This document shows, in pieces, positions 1-5,499 of a stretch of DNA of 6,821 nucleotides. The notes beneath the pieces were generated by a model. It did no database searches. It had not been told where the DNA came from and saw nothing but the letters and a program-made list of their open reading frames with translations. Position numbers and translations under genes: made by a program. The stretch is taken from NCBI GenBank assembly GCA_016784825.1, contig JADHTT010000043.1, positions 1 to 6,821 on the forward strand, read 5' to 3'. Position 1 is the stretch's first letter. The number at the start of each line of letters is the position of its first letter. This DNA comes from Campylobacterales bacterium (GTDB lineage: Bacteria; Campylobacterota; Campylobacteria; Campylobacterales; Arcobacteraceae).

Positions 1-767
1 TACAAATTAGTGTGATGGTTTTATACTTTGGTGCAAATGCATGGGGTTGGACTATTCTAATGGGTAATTTAAGTTCATCAAATTTTTTAGGACTAGTTCC
101 TCTGAGTGATCCATATGCAGCATTACAAATGCTTGCAGCTGGGGCATTGATGGCCACAGACTTGATTATTGGGGCATTGATAATTACAGTAGCATATGGT
201 TTGATTGGTGGAAGAATGTTTTGTTCTTGGGTATGTCCTGTAAATCCAATTACAGATGCAGCTAATTTTTTAAGAAGAAAGCTTGGATTTAATCAAATAC
301 AAAAAAGACAACCAGCAACTAGAAATATGAGATATTGGGCTATTGCTCTTTCTTTAATTATATCATTTGCATTAGGTGTAACAGCATTTGAATTTATTTC
401 TCCAATCTCTATGGTACATAGAGGAATTATATTTGGTCTTGGATTTGGATGGGCAGCGATATTAGTAATATTCTTATTTGACCTATTTGTGTTAAAGAAT
501 GGATGGTGTGGACATATTTGTCCATTAGGTGGGTTTTATGCTCTTACTGGTAAGTTTTCATTGCTTAGAGTTGATCACAATGAAGAAAATTGTACAGCTT
601 GTATGAAGTGTAAAGAGGTATGTCCAGAAGTTCAAGTGCTTTATATGATTGCAAAAAATTCTGAACAAGTATTAGATGGTGAGTGTACAAACTGTGCTAG
701 ATGTATTGAAGTTTGTGATGACGATGCATTGGAATTTTCTATTAGGAAATTAAAGAGTGGATCGTAG
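1..767 (+). CDS. napH: NapH, membrane quinol-oxidising ferredoxin subunit (5' partial)
   Basis: NapH is the membrane-bound partner of NapG; together they form a menaquinol-oxidising module that passes electrons to the periplasmic nitrate reductase (family knowledge). The frame is open to the left edge (first full codon at 3, reading Q-I-S before the GTG at 12), so the true start lies upstream. Numbering from the codon at 12, hydrophobic segments lie at about 1-17, 41-65, 108-126 and 139-161. Two cytoplasm-side NapH motifs are present: CSWVCP (71-76) and CGHICP (166-171). Two [4Fe-4S] ferredoxin motifs follow, C194-x2-C197-x2-C200-x3-C204-P and C225-x2-C228-x2-C231-x3-C235; the second is followed by Asp, not Pro. 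Its 3' end overlaps napF by 11 bp, which suggests translational coupling. napB, the usual next gene, is not there. The identification is very secure. Confidence 0.95.
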   Translation, partial: QISVMVLYFGANAWGWTILMGNLSSSNFLGLVPLSDPYAALQMLAAGALMATDLIIGALIITVAYGLIGGRMFCSWVCPVNPITDAANFLRRKLGFNQIQKRQPATRNMRYWAIALSLIISFALGVTAFEFISPISMVHRGIIFGLGFGWAAILVIFLFDLFVLKNGWCGHICPLGGFYALTGKFSLLRVDHNEENCTACMKCKEVCPEVQVLYMIAKNSEQVLDGECTNCARCIEVCDDDALEFSIRKLKSGS

Positions 768-1272
768 AGATCTCTTTAGCTCTATTGGGCAATCATTTCA
801 AGGTGAAAAACTTCTAGAGGTAGGCACGATACGACCACCATATTTTAAAGACTTATTAGATTTTAATAAGTGTATTGAATGTGAAGATAAGTGGTGTATT
901 GGTGCATGTGAAGAAGATATTCTTGATGCGGACAAAGATGGTATACCATTAATAAGTTTTGCAAATAGTGGTTGTACCTATTGCGATGATTGTGCAATAG
1001 ATTGTGATCAAGGTGTGTTAGAAGTTGAACACAAACAAAATATAAAAGCAAATATAAAAATAGATATGATTAAATGTATGAGTTGGCATGATACTTTATG
1101 TTTTTCTTGTAAAGATCCGTGTTTAGATAATGCAATAGAGTTTATAGGTATGTTTAGGCCAGAAATTAATCTAAGTCAATGTACTTTATGTGGTTTTTGT
1201 ATAAAATATTGTCCTGTAGATGCTATAAGTATTACTGAATTAAAAGAGGTGAAAAATTATGAAACTATTTAA
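757..1272 (+). CDS. napF: NapF, cytoplasmic four-cluster ferredoxin-type protein
   Basis: NapF is a cytoplasmic Fe-S protein that interacts with NapA and is thought to help mature it or keep it in the right redox state before Tat export (known from E. coli and Wolinella; the exact role is debated). The 171-residue product has no signal peptide and no membrane helix. Sixteen cysteines form four cluster motifs: C39-x2-C42-x4-C47-x3-C51, C73-x2-C76-x2-C79-x3-C83, C107-x7-C115-x2-C118-x3-C122, and a classical C142-x2-C145-x2-C148-x3-C152-P. The start is a GTG at 757, chosen because MDRRDLFSS matches the usual NapF N-terminus and an AGGA lies at 744-747. The gene begins inside napH and ends 14 bp inside napL, so all three are probably translationally coupled. 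In Wolinella napB stands between napH and napF; here they overlap directly. Confidence 0.93.
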   Translation: MDRRDLFSSIGQSFQGEKLLEVGTIRPPYFKDLLDFNKCIECEDKWCIGACEEDILDADKDGIPLISFANSGCTYCDDCAIDCDQGVLEVEHKQNIKANIKIDMIKCMSWHDTLCFSCKDPCLDNAIEFIGMFRPEINLSQCTLCGFCIKYCPVDAISITELKEVKNYETI

Positions 1273-2218
1273 AATATTTTTATTAATAATATCAATATCA
1301 TTATCTTCTTGGGCTTCATCATTAAAACCAACACTATCTTTTATTGCTAGTGGAGGAGTAACAGACCTATCTAATGATCAAAATAATATTTATATATCTA
1401 CTCAAGCAGGTAAAATTGATATATTTAGTTTGAAGAGTAAATCAATTACTAGTAGTATTCAGCTTCCTACAATAAAAGATTTTATGGGGGATGATGTGCC
1501 ACCTAAAATATATTGTGCAGATGTGTTAAATGAAAGGATGTTAATCGCATCAAAAGCACAATCTGGATTTTCTCAAATATTTAGATATGAAGCTGGCAAA
1601 CTAGATAAAATCATAGATACACATGAGCAGAAAGCTATATTAAAAGCTTTATGGGTAGATGAAAATAAAATTATTTTTGCAACATTGAGCAATCAATTTT
1701 ATTTATATGACATAGAAAATAAAAAATATATATGGCAAATGCAAGTATCAGGATCTAAGTTTTCTGATTTTGTGTTAAATGAAAATAGGGATCAGTTACT
1801 TGCAGCAGATGAGAGTGGAGATTTAAAGCTTCACAGCATTAAAGATGGTTCATTTATAAAATCTTATACAGGACAGAATCTTGATAATGTATTTCAAATT
1901 GACCTAAAAAATGGAAAAATTATTACTGCAGGTCAAGATATGAGAACAGTTGTATATGATAAGGAGAATAATAGTGCTTATTATAAAAAAGCTAGATTTT
2001 TAATATACAGTGCGGGTCTTAGTCCAAGTGGGAAAAAAGCAGCATTTGCAAAGTATGAAAATAATGATATCCAGGTTTTTCATACAGAATATAAAAATGA
2101 TATTATTAGGTTAACTCACAACAAAATGACAATAACAAAAATATTATTTATTAACGAAAATGAACTCTTTGTTGCAAGTGATGCAAGAAAAGTAAATTAT
2201 TATAACTTAAACAAATAG
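1259..2218 (+). CDS. napL: NapL, periplasmic beta-propeller protein of the nap operon
   Basis: NapL is an accessory protein found in epsilonproteobacterial nap operons; its function is not settled, and identification here rests on position between napF and napD plus overall type. The 319-residue product starts with a Sec-type signal peptide (Lys2/Lys5, hydrophobic core about 6-15, likely cleavage after S-W-A19), so it should be periplasmic. The rest is beta-rich and contains seven similar WD40/YVTN-like units, at about 36-58, 87-110, 130-152, 170-194, 214-234, 252-274 and 295-317. Each has a hydrophobic strand, a turn rich in Asn/Asp/Gly, and a closing strand such as FYLYDI or TVVYDK. That fits a seven-bladed propeller. 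A strong ribosome binding site, GAGGTG at 1246-1251, supports the ATG at 1259. No heme or metal motif is visible. Confidence 0.8.
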   Translation: MKLFKIFLLIISISLSSWASSLKPTLSFIASGGVTDLSNDQNNIYISTQAGKIDIFSLKSKSITSSIQLPTIKDFMGDDVPPKIYCADVLNERMLIASKAQSGFSQIFRYEAGKLDKIIDTHEQKAILKALWVDENKIIFATLSNQFYLYDIENKKYIWQMQVSGSKFSDFVLNENRDQLLAADESGDLKLHSIKDGSFIKSYTGQNLDNVFQIDLKNGKIITAGQDMRTVVYDKENNSAYYKKARFLIYSAGLSPSGKKAAFAKYENNDIQVFHTEYKNDIIRLTHNKMTITKILFINENELFVASDARKVNYYNLNK

Positions 2219-2230
2219 AAGGAAAAGAAA

Positions 2231-2617
2231 ATGAATGTTTCAAGCGTAGTAGTACAAACAGTGCCAAAGTACCTAGATGGTCTAGTAGAAGATCTTAAAA
2301 ATTGTGATGCATGTGATTATCATATGCATGATGAGAAAGGGCGAATTATCGTTACTATTGAAGGTGAGAATGTTGGAGAAGAGCTTAAAAAAATGAAAGT
2401 TATTCAGGCTCTACCTCATGTGGTAGCAGCTGATATGCAAATGGCATATAGTGAAGATGAACTGGATATCCATATGGAAAGACTTGAAAATGCTGATGCA
2501 GTACCAACTATGCTTCATGATAATGATATTAGACCTGAAGAGATCATTTATAATGGTGACTTAAAGAAGAAAGACTTAGAAGGTTTTGCTAGGCAATTTG
2601 ATAAGACGGAAAGATAA
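2231..2617 (+). CDS. napD: NapD, chaperone for the NapA Tat signal peptide
   Basis: NapD is a small cytoplasmic chaperone that binds the twin-arginine signal peptide of NapA and delays export until the molybdenum cofactor and Fe-S cluster are in place (established in E. coli). The N-terminal 75 or so residues fit the ferredoxin-like NapD fold: an opening strand VSSVVVQTVP, a helix, then GRIIVTIEGEN and a closing PHVVAADMQMAY strand. The product is 128 residues, well beyond the 87 of E. coli NapD; the extra roughly 50 residues at the C-terminus are charged and rich in Asp/Glu. The gene starts 12 nt after napL, with AAGGAAAAG at 2219-2227 as ribosome binding site. Its place after napL matches the known epsilonproteobacterial order. 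Confidence 0.88.
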   Translation: MNVSSVVVQTVPKYLDGLVEDLKNCDACDYHMHDEKGRIIVTIEGENVGEELKKMKVIQALPHVVAADMQMAYSEDELDIHMERLENADAVPTMLHDNDIRPEEIIYNGDLKKKDLEGFARQFDKTER

Positions 2618-2619
2618 CT

Positions 2620-3063
2620 ATGGAATATAATAGCAGTAATTTTCTAATTGAAACAGAGGTTCCAGCTACAGAAGTAATTATCTCTCGTACAGATCTTGAT
2701 GGCAATATCACATTTGCAAATGAAATGTTTTTATATATTAGTGGCTATTCATCATCTGAATTAATAGGTCAACCACATAATATTCTAAGACATCCAGATA
2801 TGCCAAAAGCAGTATTTCAAGAAATGTGGGATACTTTAAAAGCGACTAATAAATGGGAAGGTATTGTTAAAAACCTGAGAAAAGATCAGGGATTTTATTG
2901 GGTGTATGCTAGTATATCTGGTGTTTTTAAAGATGGAAAACTAGTGGAATATAAATCTGTTAGGGTACCTATTACTCATCAAGAAAAAGAAAAAGCACAA
3001 AGTAAGTATGATCAAATTAAACAAGAAACAGGTGATACACTAAGAACAATTAGCTATAGCTAA
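2620..3063 (+). CDS. Aer/CetB-type FAD-binding PAS protein, probable energy-taxis sensor subunit
   Basis: This 147-residue protein is almost entirely one PAS domain (about 15-120). It aligns without gaps to the PAS domain of E. coli Aer as I recall that sequence: N34, R57, H58, D60, F66, W79 and N85, which are needed for FAD binding or signalling in Aer, occur at the same residue numbers here, within motifs GQPHN, RHPDMPK and GIVKN. There is no membrane segment, HAMP or methyl-accepting signalling domain. That architecture matches Campylobacter CetB, a stand-alone PAS subunit that signals through the separate membrane protein CetA. A redox sensor for taxis is therefore the likely role; the partner would be encoded elsewhere. 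The ATG is 2 nt past the napD stop with GGAAAG at 2608-2613, so co-transcription with nap is likely. The tail is charged and helical and ends in ISYS inside a palindrome shared with the convergent gene. Confidence 0.85.
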   Translation: MEYNSSNFLIETEVPATEVIISRTDLDGNITFANEMFLYISGYSSSELIGQPHNILRHPDMPKAVFQEMWDTLKATNKWEGIVKNLRKDQGFYWVYASISGVFKDGKLVEYKSVRVPITHQEKEKAQSKYDQIKQETGDTLRTISYS

Positions 3064-3071
3064 TTTGTTCT
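3043..3071. terminator. Palindromic convergent-end hairpin (possible bidirectional terminator)
   Basis: An inverted repeat pairs 3043-3054 with 3059-3071 around a TATA centre, with a single unpaired base in the right arm. Its inner 18 bp (3048-3065) are a perfect palindrome. It contains the last codons and stop codons of both convergent genes. The stem is A+T-rich and neither side has a clear run of T, so it is not a textbook intrinsic terminator; termination is inferred from position and structure. Confidence 0.5.
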
Positions 3072-3490
3072 ATTAAAACCCCATTATCTTTAATAAACTT
3101 TGAGATTGTATCAGAGTTTGTATGCTCATATGACTTATCATAAACAACTCTTTTAATTCCGCTAGCAATTAAATTTTTACTACATTCACTACACGGTTCT
3201 AGTGTCACATAAATTGTAGCGCCATCTATACTAATACCTTCTCTTGCAGCCCAAATTATTGCATTCATCTCTGCATGAATTTCATATGTTTTTGACCATT
3301 CATGATGATCTTTAGTATATTCACCATCCCAATGATCACAACAATTTGTATGCCCTGCAGGTGTACCATTGTATCCTGTTGATAAGATTCTGCCATCTTT
3401 GACTATTACTGCGCCTACTTGCTTTGATACACACTTAGATGCAGAAGCAAGTTCTTTGGCTATATTAATAAAATTTATGTCGCTAAGCAA
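3050..3490 (-). CDS. dCMP deaminase (zinc-dependent cytidine/deoxycytidylate deaminase family)
   Basis: The 146-residue product would deaminate dCMP to dUMP, supplying thymidylate synthase in the cytoplasm. The family signature is clear: VGAVIVKDG (25-33), GYNGTP (39-44), the zinc/catalytic HAEMNAI (H72, E74) and PCSECSK (C100, C103). H72, C100 and C103 would bind zinc and E74 would act as proton shuttle. An insert at about 47-66 with two adjacent cysteines and H53 resembles the extra zinc-binding insert seen in dCMP deaminases. The start is a TTG at 3490: an in-frame stop lies 3 nt further upstream, no ATG is available, and AGGAGT sits 5 nt ahead. The gene is divergent from the exported protein and overlaps the PAS gene tail to tail by 14 bp. 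A related deaminase such as a ComEB-type protein is the same family, so the alternative is only in name. Confidence 0.9.
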   Translation of the reverse strand: MLSDINFINIAKELASASKCVSKQVGAVIVKDGRILSTGYNGTPAGHTNCCDHWDGEYTKDHHEWSKTYEIHAEMNAIIWAAREGISIDGATIYVTLEPCSECSKNLIASGIKRVVYDKSYEHTNSDTISKFIKDNGVLIEQISYS

Positions 3491-3495
3491 ATTTT

Positions 3496-3501
3496 ACTCC
3501 T
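3496..3501 (-). promoter_or_regulatory. Ribosome binding site fixing the TTG start of the dCMP deaminase
   Basis: Read on the minus strand this is AGGAGT, 5 nt before the TTG at 3490. With the in-frame stop at 3496-3494, it makes TTG the earliest possible start, and no ATG lies before the conserved N-terminal part. Confidence 0.8.
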
Positions 3502-3510
3502 AATGAAAAC

Positions 3511-3516
3511 TATGAT
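3511..3516 (+). promoter_or_regulatory. Candidate -10 element for the exported-protein gene
   Basis: TATGAT differs from the -10 consensus at one position and would place transcription start near 3523, about 33 nt before the ATG at 3556. It lies next to the opposing promoter, and a TGATAT/ATATCA inverted repeat (3513-3518 and 3523-3528) spans both, so the two promoters could share control. Support is modest because the region is very A+T-rich. Confidence 0.35.
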
Positions 3517-3519
3517 ATG

Positions 3520-3528
3520 ATTATATCA
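3520..3528 (-). promoter_or_regulatory. Extended -10 promoter for the dCMP deaminase
   Basis: Read on the minus strand the bases are TGATATAAT: a perfect TATAAT (3525-3520) with the TGn extension. A start of transcription near 3512 would leave a leader of about 20 nt that just contains the ribosome binding site. No -35 box is evident, which is usual for sigma-70 promoters in Campylobacterota. Confidence 0.6.
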
Positions 3529-3555
3529 GATAAAAATAAAATAGAGGAATCAAAT

Positions 3556-4092
3556 ATGAAGAAAATATTATTAGCATCTATAGTAGTTGCTAGCTCACTA
3601 TTTGCAACACAATTTACTATTAATCTTGATGGTCAATATGCAAAAGAAAAGAAGACAATTAAACTTGATTTATTGACAGATGATGAAGGTAAAATAGTAG
3701 CTGGACAAAAGATAGACTTTTTAGATCCATCATCACAAATAAAATCATTAAAGATTGTAACAGCTTCAGGGCTAAAAGGAACTATGGTAGATGAGAGAGA
3801 ATTAGTAGTTTTTTATAAAACATCATTAACTATACAAGGTCTAAAAATAAGAAACCTATACAAAGTAGCACATGCAAGAGTATATAATGATAATACAAAT
3901 ATAGTTATTAAATTTGATAAAGATCATTATCAAAATATTGTATCTTTTTTAAGATATCACAATGTAGACTCAGATACCATTAAAGACTTAGATAATCTAT
4001 ATGGATCTTGGCAGGATATTGAAGTAAGTAATAAACATAAATCAACAGAAGTCAAAAAGACTGGGACTTCTGAGATTAGTGAATTAAACTAG
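3556..4092 (+). CDS. Exported protein of unknown function
   Basis: I do not recognise this 178-residue protein with confidence. The ATG at 3556 was chosen over an in-frame ATG at 3517 because AGAGGA (3543-3548) lies 7 nt ahead of it and because it puts a signal peptide at the very N-terminus: two Lys, a hydrophobic core at about 4-16, and likely cleavage after L-F-A17. The mature part looks beta-rich at about 60-120 (strands such as SLKIVTAS, ELVVFYKTS, NIVIKFD), followed by a helix-prone stretch (YQNIVSFLRYHN) and a polar Lys/Ser/Thr/Glu tail. No cysteine is left after cleavage and no lipobox is seen, so a soluble periplasmic location is likely. The strand pattern is loosely like an AMIN-type beta domain, but that is a weak guess. 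It is flanked by genes on the opposite strand, so it is probably transcribed alone. Confidence 0.8.
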   Translation: MKKILLASIVVASSLFATQFTINLDGQYAKEKKTIKLDLLTDDEGKIVAGQKIDFLDPSSQIKSLKIVTASGLKGTMVDERELVVFYKTSLTIQGLKIRNLYKVAHARVYNDNTNIVIKFDKDHYQNIVSFLRYHNVDSDTIKDLDNLYGSWQDIEVSNKHKSTEVKKTGTSEISELN

Positions 4093-4114
4093 AGTAGCCG
4101 TATTTGCTACTCTA
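4090..4114. terminator. Bidirectional terminator hairpin formed from two stop codons
   Basis: TAGAGTAGC (4090-4098) pairs perfectly with GCTACTCTA (4106-4114) around a 7-nt loop. The first TAG is the stop of the exported-protein gene, and the last CTA is the TAG stop of apbC on the other strand. The 9-bp stem at a convergent gene junction argues for a shared terminator. T-runs downstream are weak on both sides, so efficiency may be modest or Rho-assisted. Confidence 0.65.
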
Positions 4115-5212
4115 TACGCTACAAGCACTTTGACCTGGAGCTGTAGTTGGTTGAATAGCAGAGTTATCTGCATCACTTGCTTCAACTGCTTCCCATAATT
4201 TTTGGGCAGCAGCTAAATACCTTTTACCAGTTGCTGATTCAGGATAATGGAATACTACTGGCTTACCAGAATCTCCACCAACTCTAATTGCAGGCTCAAT
4301 TGGTATATTTGCTAATACTTGAGTATCATATTCACGTGCAAGTTCTTCACAAGTACCAGATCCAAATATATCTGATTCTTCATCACAATTAGGACATATA
4401 AATCCAGACATATTTTCAATAACACCCGCTACAGGTATATGAAGCTTTTTGAACATTTCTAAACTTCTTCTAGAATCATCAAGTGCTACTTGTTGAGGAG
4501 TAGTAACATTTACCCCACAAGTTACAGGAACACTTTGTGCTAGTGTAAGTTGTGCATCACCAGTACCTGGAGGCATATCAATCACAAGTACATCTAATTC
4601 TTCCCAAAGAATATCTCTTAGTAATTGTTCAATTGCTTTCATAACCATTGAACCTCTCCACATAAGAGCTTGACCTTCTTGCATAAGTGAACCCATAGAC
4701 ATTACAGATACACCATATGCTTCATAAGGCATAACTTTTTGACCAACAATTTGTGGCTCTTCATTTTCAATTCCCATCATACGAGGGATATTAGGTCCAT
4801 AGATATCAGCATCTAGAAGTCCAACTTTTTTACCTTGCATTGCAAGAGCAACTGCTAAGTTAACAGAAGTAGTTGATTTACCAACTCCACCTTTACCACT
4901 ACTTACCATTACAAAGTTTTTAACTTGTGGAGCAATATTTTTACCACTTTGTGAATTACTATGTTGTTGTGGTGCTTTTGGTTTTTGAATATGAATTTGG
5001 GCACTTAATCCAATAATAGCCATCTCTTTAGTAATCTCTTCTCTTAGCGTTGATTCAACTTCTGGTGCAGTTGATGTAATATCTAAAAAGATAACAGCAT
5101 CATCTCCATTTAGCTCAACATCTTTTAAAAAACCAAATTCAACAATAGATTTTGTGAATCCTGGATATTTTACATTTGATAATTTTTCTTTAATTTCAGC
5201 AATATTTGCCAT
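4112..5212 (-). CDS. apbC: Mrp/ApbC-family iron-sulfur cluster carrier P-loop ATPase
   Basis: ApbC/Mrp proteins bind a [4Fe-4S] cluster at a dimer interface and hand it to target apoproteins in the cytoplasm, with ATP hydrolysis needed in vivo. The 366-residue product has an N-terminal MIP18/DUF59 domain (about 1-80), a polar Gln/Ser/Lys linker (about 78-97), then the ATPase domain. Visible motifs are the deviant Walker A GKGGVGKST (106-114), the switch I region DADIYGPNIPRMMG (134-147), Walker B-like VLVIDMPPGTGD (208-219), and the cluster-binding C273-P-N-C276 after GVIENMSGF. Length and order are those of full-length bacterial Mrp. The ATG at 5212 has AAGGA at 5225-5221. The C-terminal tail ends in CSV, with a third cysteine of unclear meaning. 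The gene is divergent from the str operon. Confidence 0.95.
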   Translation of the reverse strand: MANIAEIKEKLSNVKYPGFTKSIVEFGFLKDVELNGDDAVIFLDITSTAPEVESTLREEITKEMAIIGLSAQIHIQKPKAPQQHSNSQSGKNIAPQVKNFVMVSSGKGGVGKSTTSVNLAVALAMQGKKVGLLDADIYGPNIPRMMGIENEEPQIVGQKVMPYEAYGVSVMSMGSLMQEGQALMWRGSMVMKAIEQLLRDILWEELDVLVIDMPPGTGDAQLTLAQSVPVTCGVNVTTPQQVALDDSRRSLEMFKKLHIPVAGVIENMSGFICPNCDEESDIFGSGTCEELAREYDTQVLANIPIEPAIRVGGDSGKPVVFHYPESATGKRYLAAAQKLWEAVEASDADNSAIQPTTAPGQSACSV

Positions 5213-5294
5213 ATACTAATTCCTTATATTTAAATCTAAAAACATAATAATCTAAAGAAGATAAAAATTGTCTTAATTAGAATAGTTATATTTA

Positions 5295-5300
5295 ATTATA
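5295..5300 (-). promoter_or_regulatory. Candidate -10 element for apbC
   Basis: The minus strand reads TATAAT here, about 83 nt before the apbC ATG. It lies in a very A+T-rich tract (5281-5320) where such hexamers arise easily; TATAAC at 5290-5285 on the same strand is an alternative. Confidence 0.35.
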
Positions 5301-5361
5301 TATATTTATTACTTAAATAAGTTTTAGAGGTGTCCTTAAGAAACTTTAAAATACTTTTGGG

Positions 5362-5367
5362 TATAAT
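5362..5367 (+). promoter_or_regulatory. Promoter (-10 box) of the rpsL-rpsG-fusA operon
   Basis: A perfect TATAAT preceded by TTTTGGG fits strong epsilonproteobacterial housekeeping promoters. No -35 hexamer is present at the expected distance (5339-5344); instead A/T tracts recur upstream (5291-5322, 5341-5358), the pattern known for this phylum. Transcription would start near 5374, giving a leader of about 125 nt before rpsL. Confidence 0.75.
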
Positions 5368-5424
5368 CCGTAACTTTTTTCAAAGATATAAGGGAATCCC
5401 CGAAACTGTATGAAATTAGGAGTA

Positions 5425-5448
5425 TTGAAATAGTATGTTCTATTTTGA
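5425..5448 (+). promoter_or_regulatory. Leader-RNA hairpin upstream of rpsL
   Basis: In the transcript 5425-5433 can pair with 5440-5448 around a TATGTT loop: six Watson-Crick pairs (AAATAG/CTATTT), two G-U pairs and a closing A-U. It lies in the middle of the rpsL leader, just after an AGGAG at 5418-5422. The stem is A+T-rich and so only moderately stable. A role in operon control is possible but not shown. Confidence 0.35.
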
Positions 5449-5489
5449 GAAGCTTGTGTGGAGCTAAATTCACAACAAACCAAATTTAA

Positions 5490-5494
5490 AAGGA
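5490..5494 (+). promoter_or_regulatory. Ribosome binding site fixing the rpsL start
   Basis: AAGGA lies 5 nt before the ATG at 5500. It supports this start over the in-frame GTG at 5458, which would add 14 residues not found in the S12 family. Confidence 0.8.
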
Positions 5495-5499
5495 AAGAA

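Noticed and set aside
863..1051. Open frame of 62 codons on the minus strand inside napF
   Set aside because: It is antisense to the cysteine-rich napF coding region, has no recognisable domain and the frame is a by-product of napF codon usage.
3517..3555. Earlier ATG for the exported protein
   Set aside because: It would put 13 mostly polar, charged residues ahead of the signal peptide, lies within the promoter region and has no good ribosome binding site.
5281..5322. A+T-rich tract with short palindromes as an origin or operator
   Set aside because: The repeats are short (such as ACTTA/TAAGT at 5311-5322) and expected in such A+T-rich DNA; promoter-upstream function explains it better.
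5410..5467. Two mini-ORFs (7 and 10 codons) as real leader-peptide genes
   Set aside because: Ribosome binding site spacing is poor for both (about 12 nt for the second), and frames this short are common by chance; kept only as an observation under the rpsL leader.
5458..5499. GTG start that would lengthen S12 by 14 residues
   Set aside because: S12 proteins start at MPT; a good ribosome binding site directly precedes the ATG at 5500, and the added residues have no counterpart in the family.
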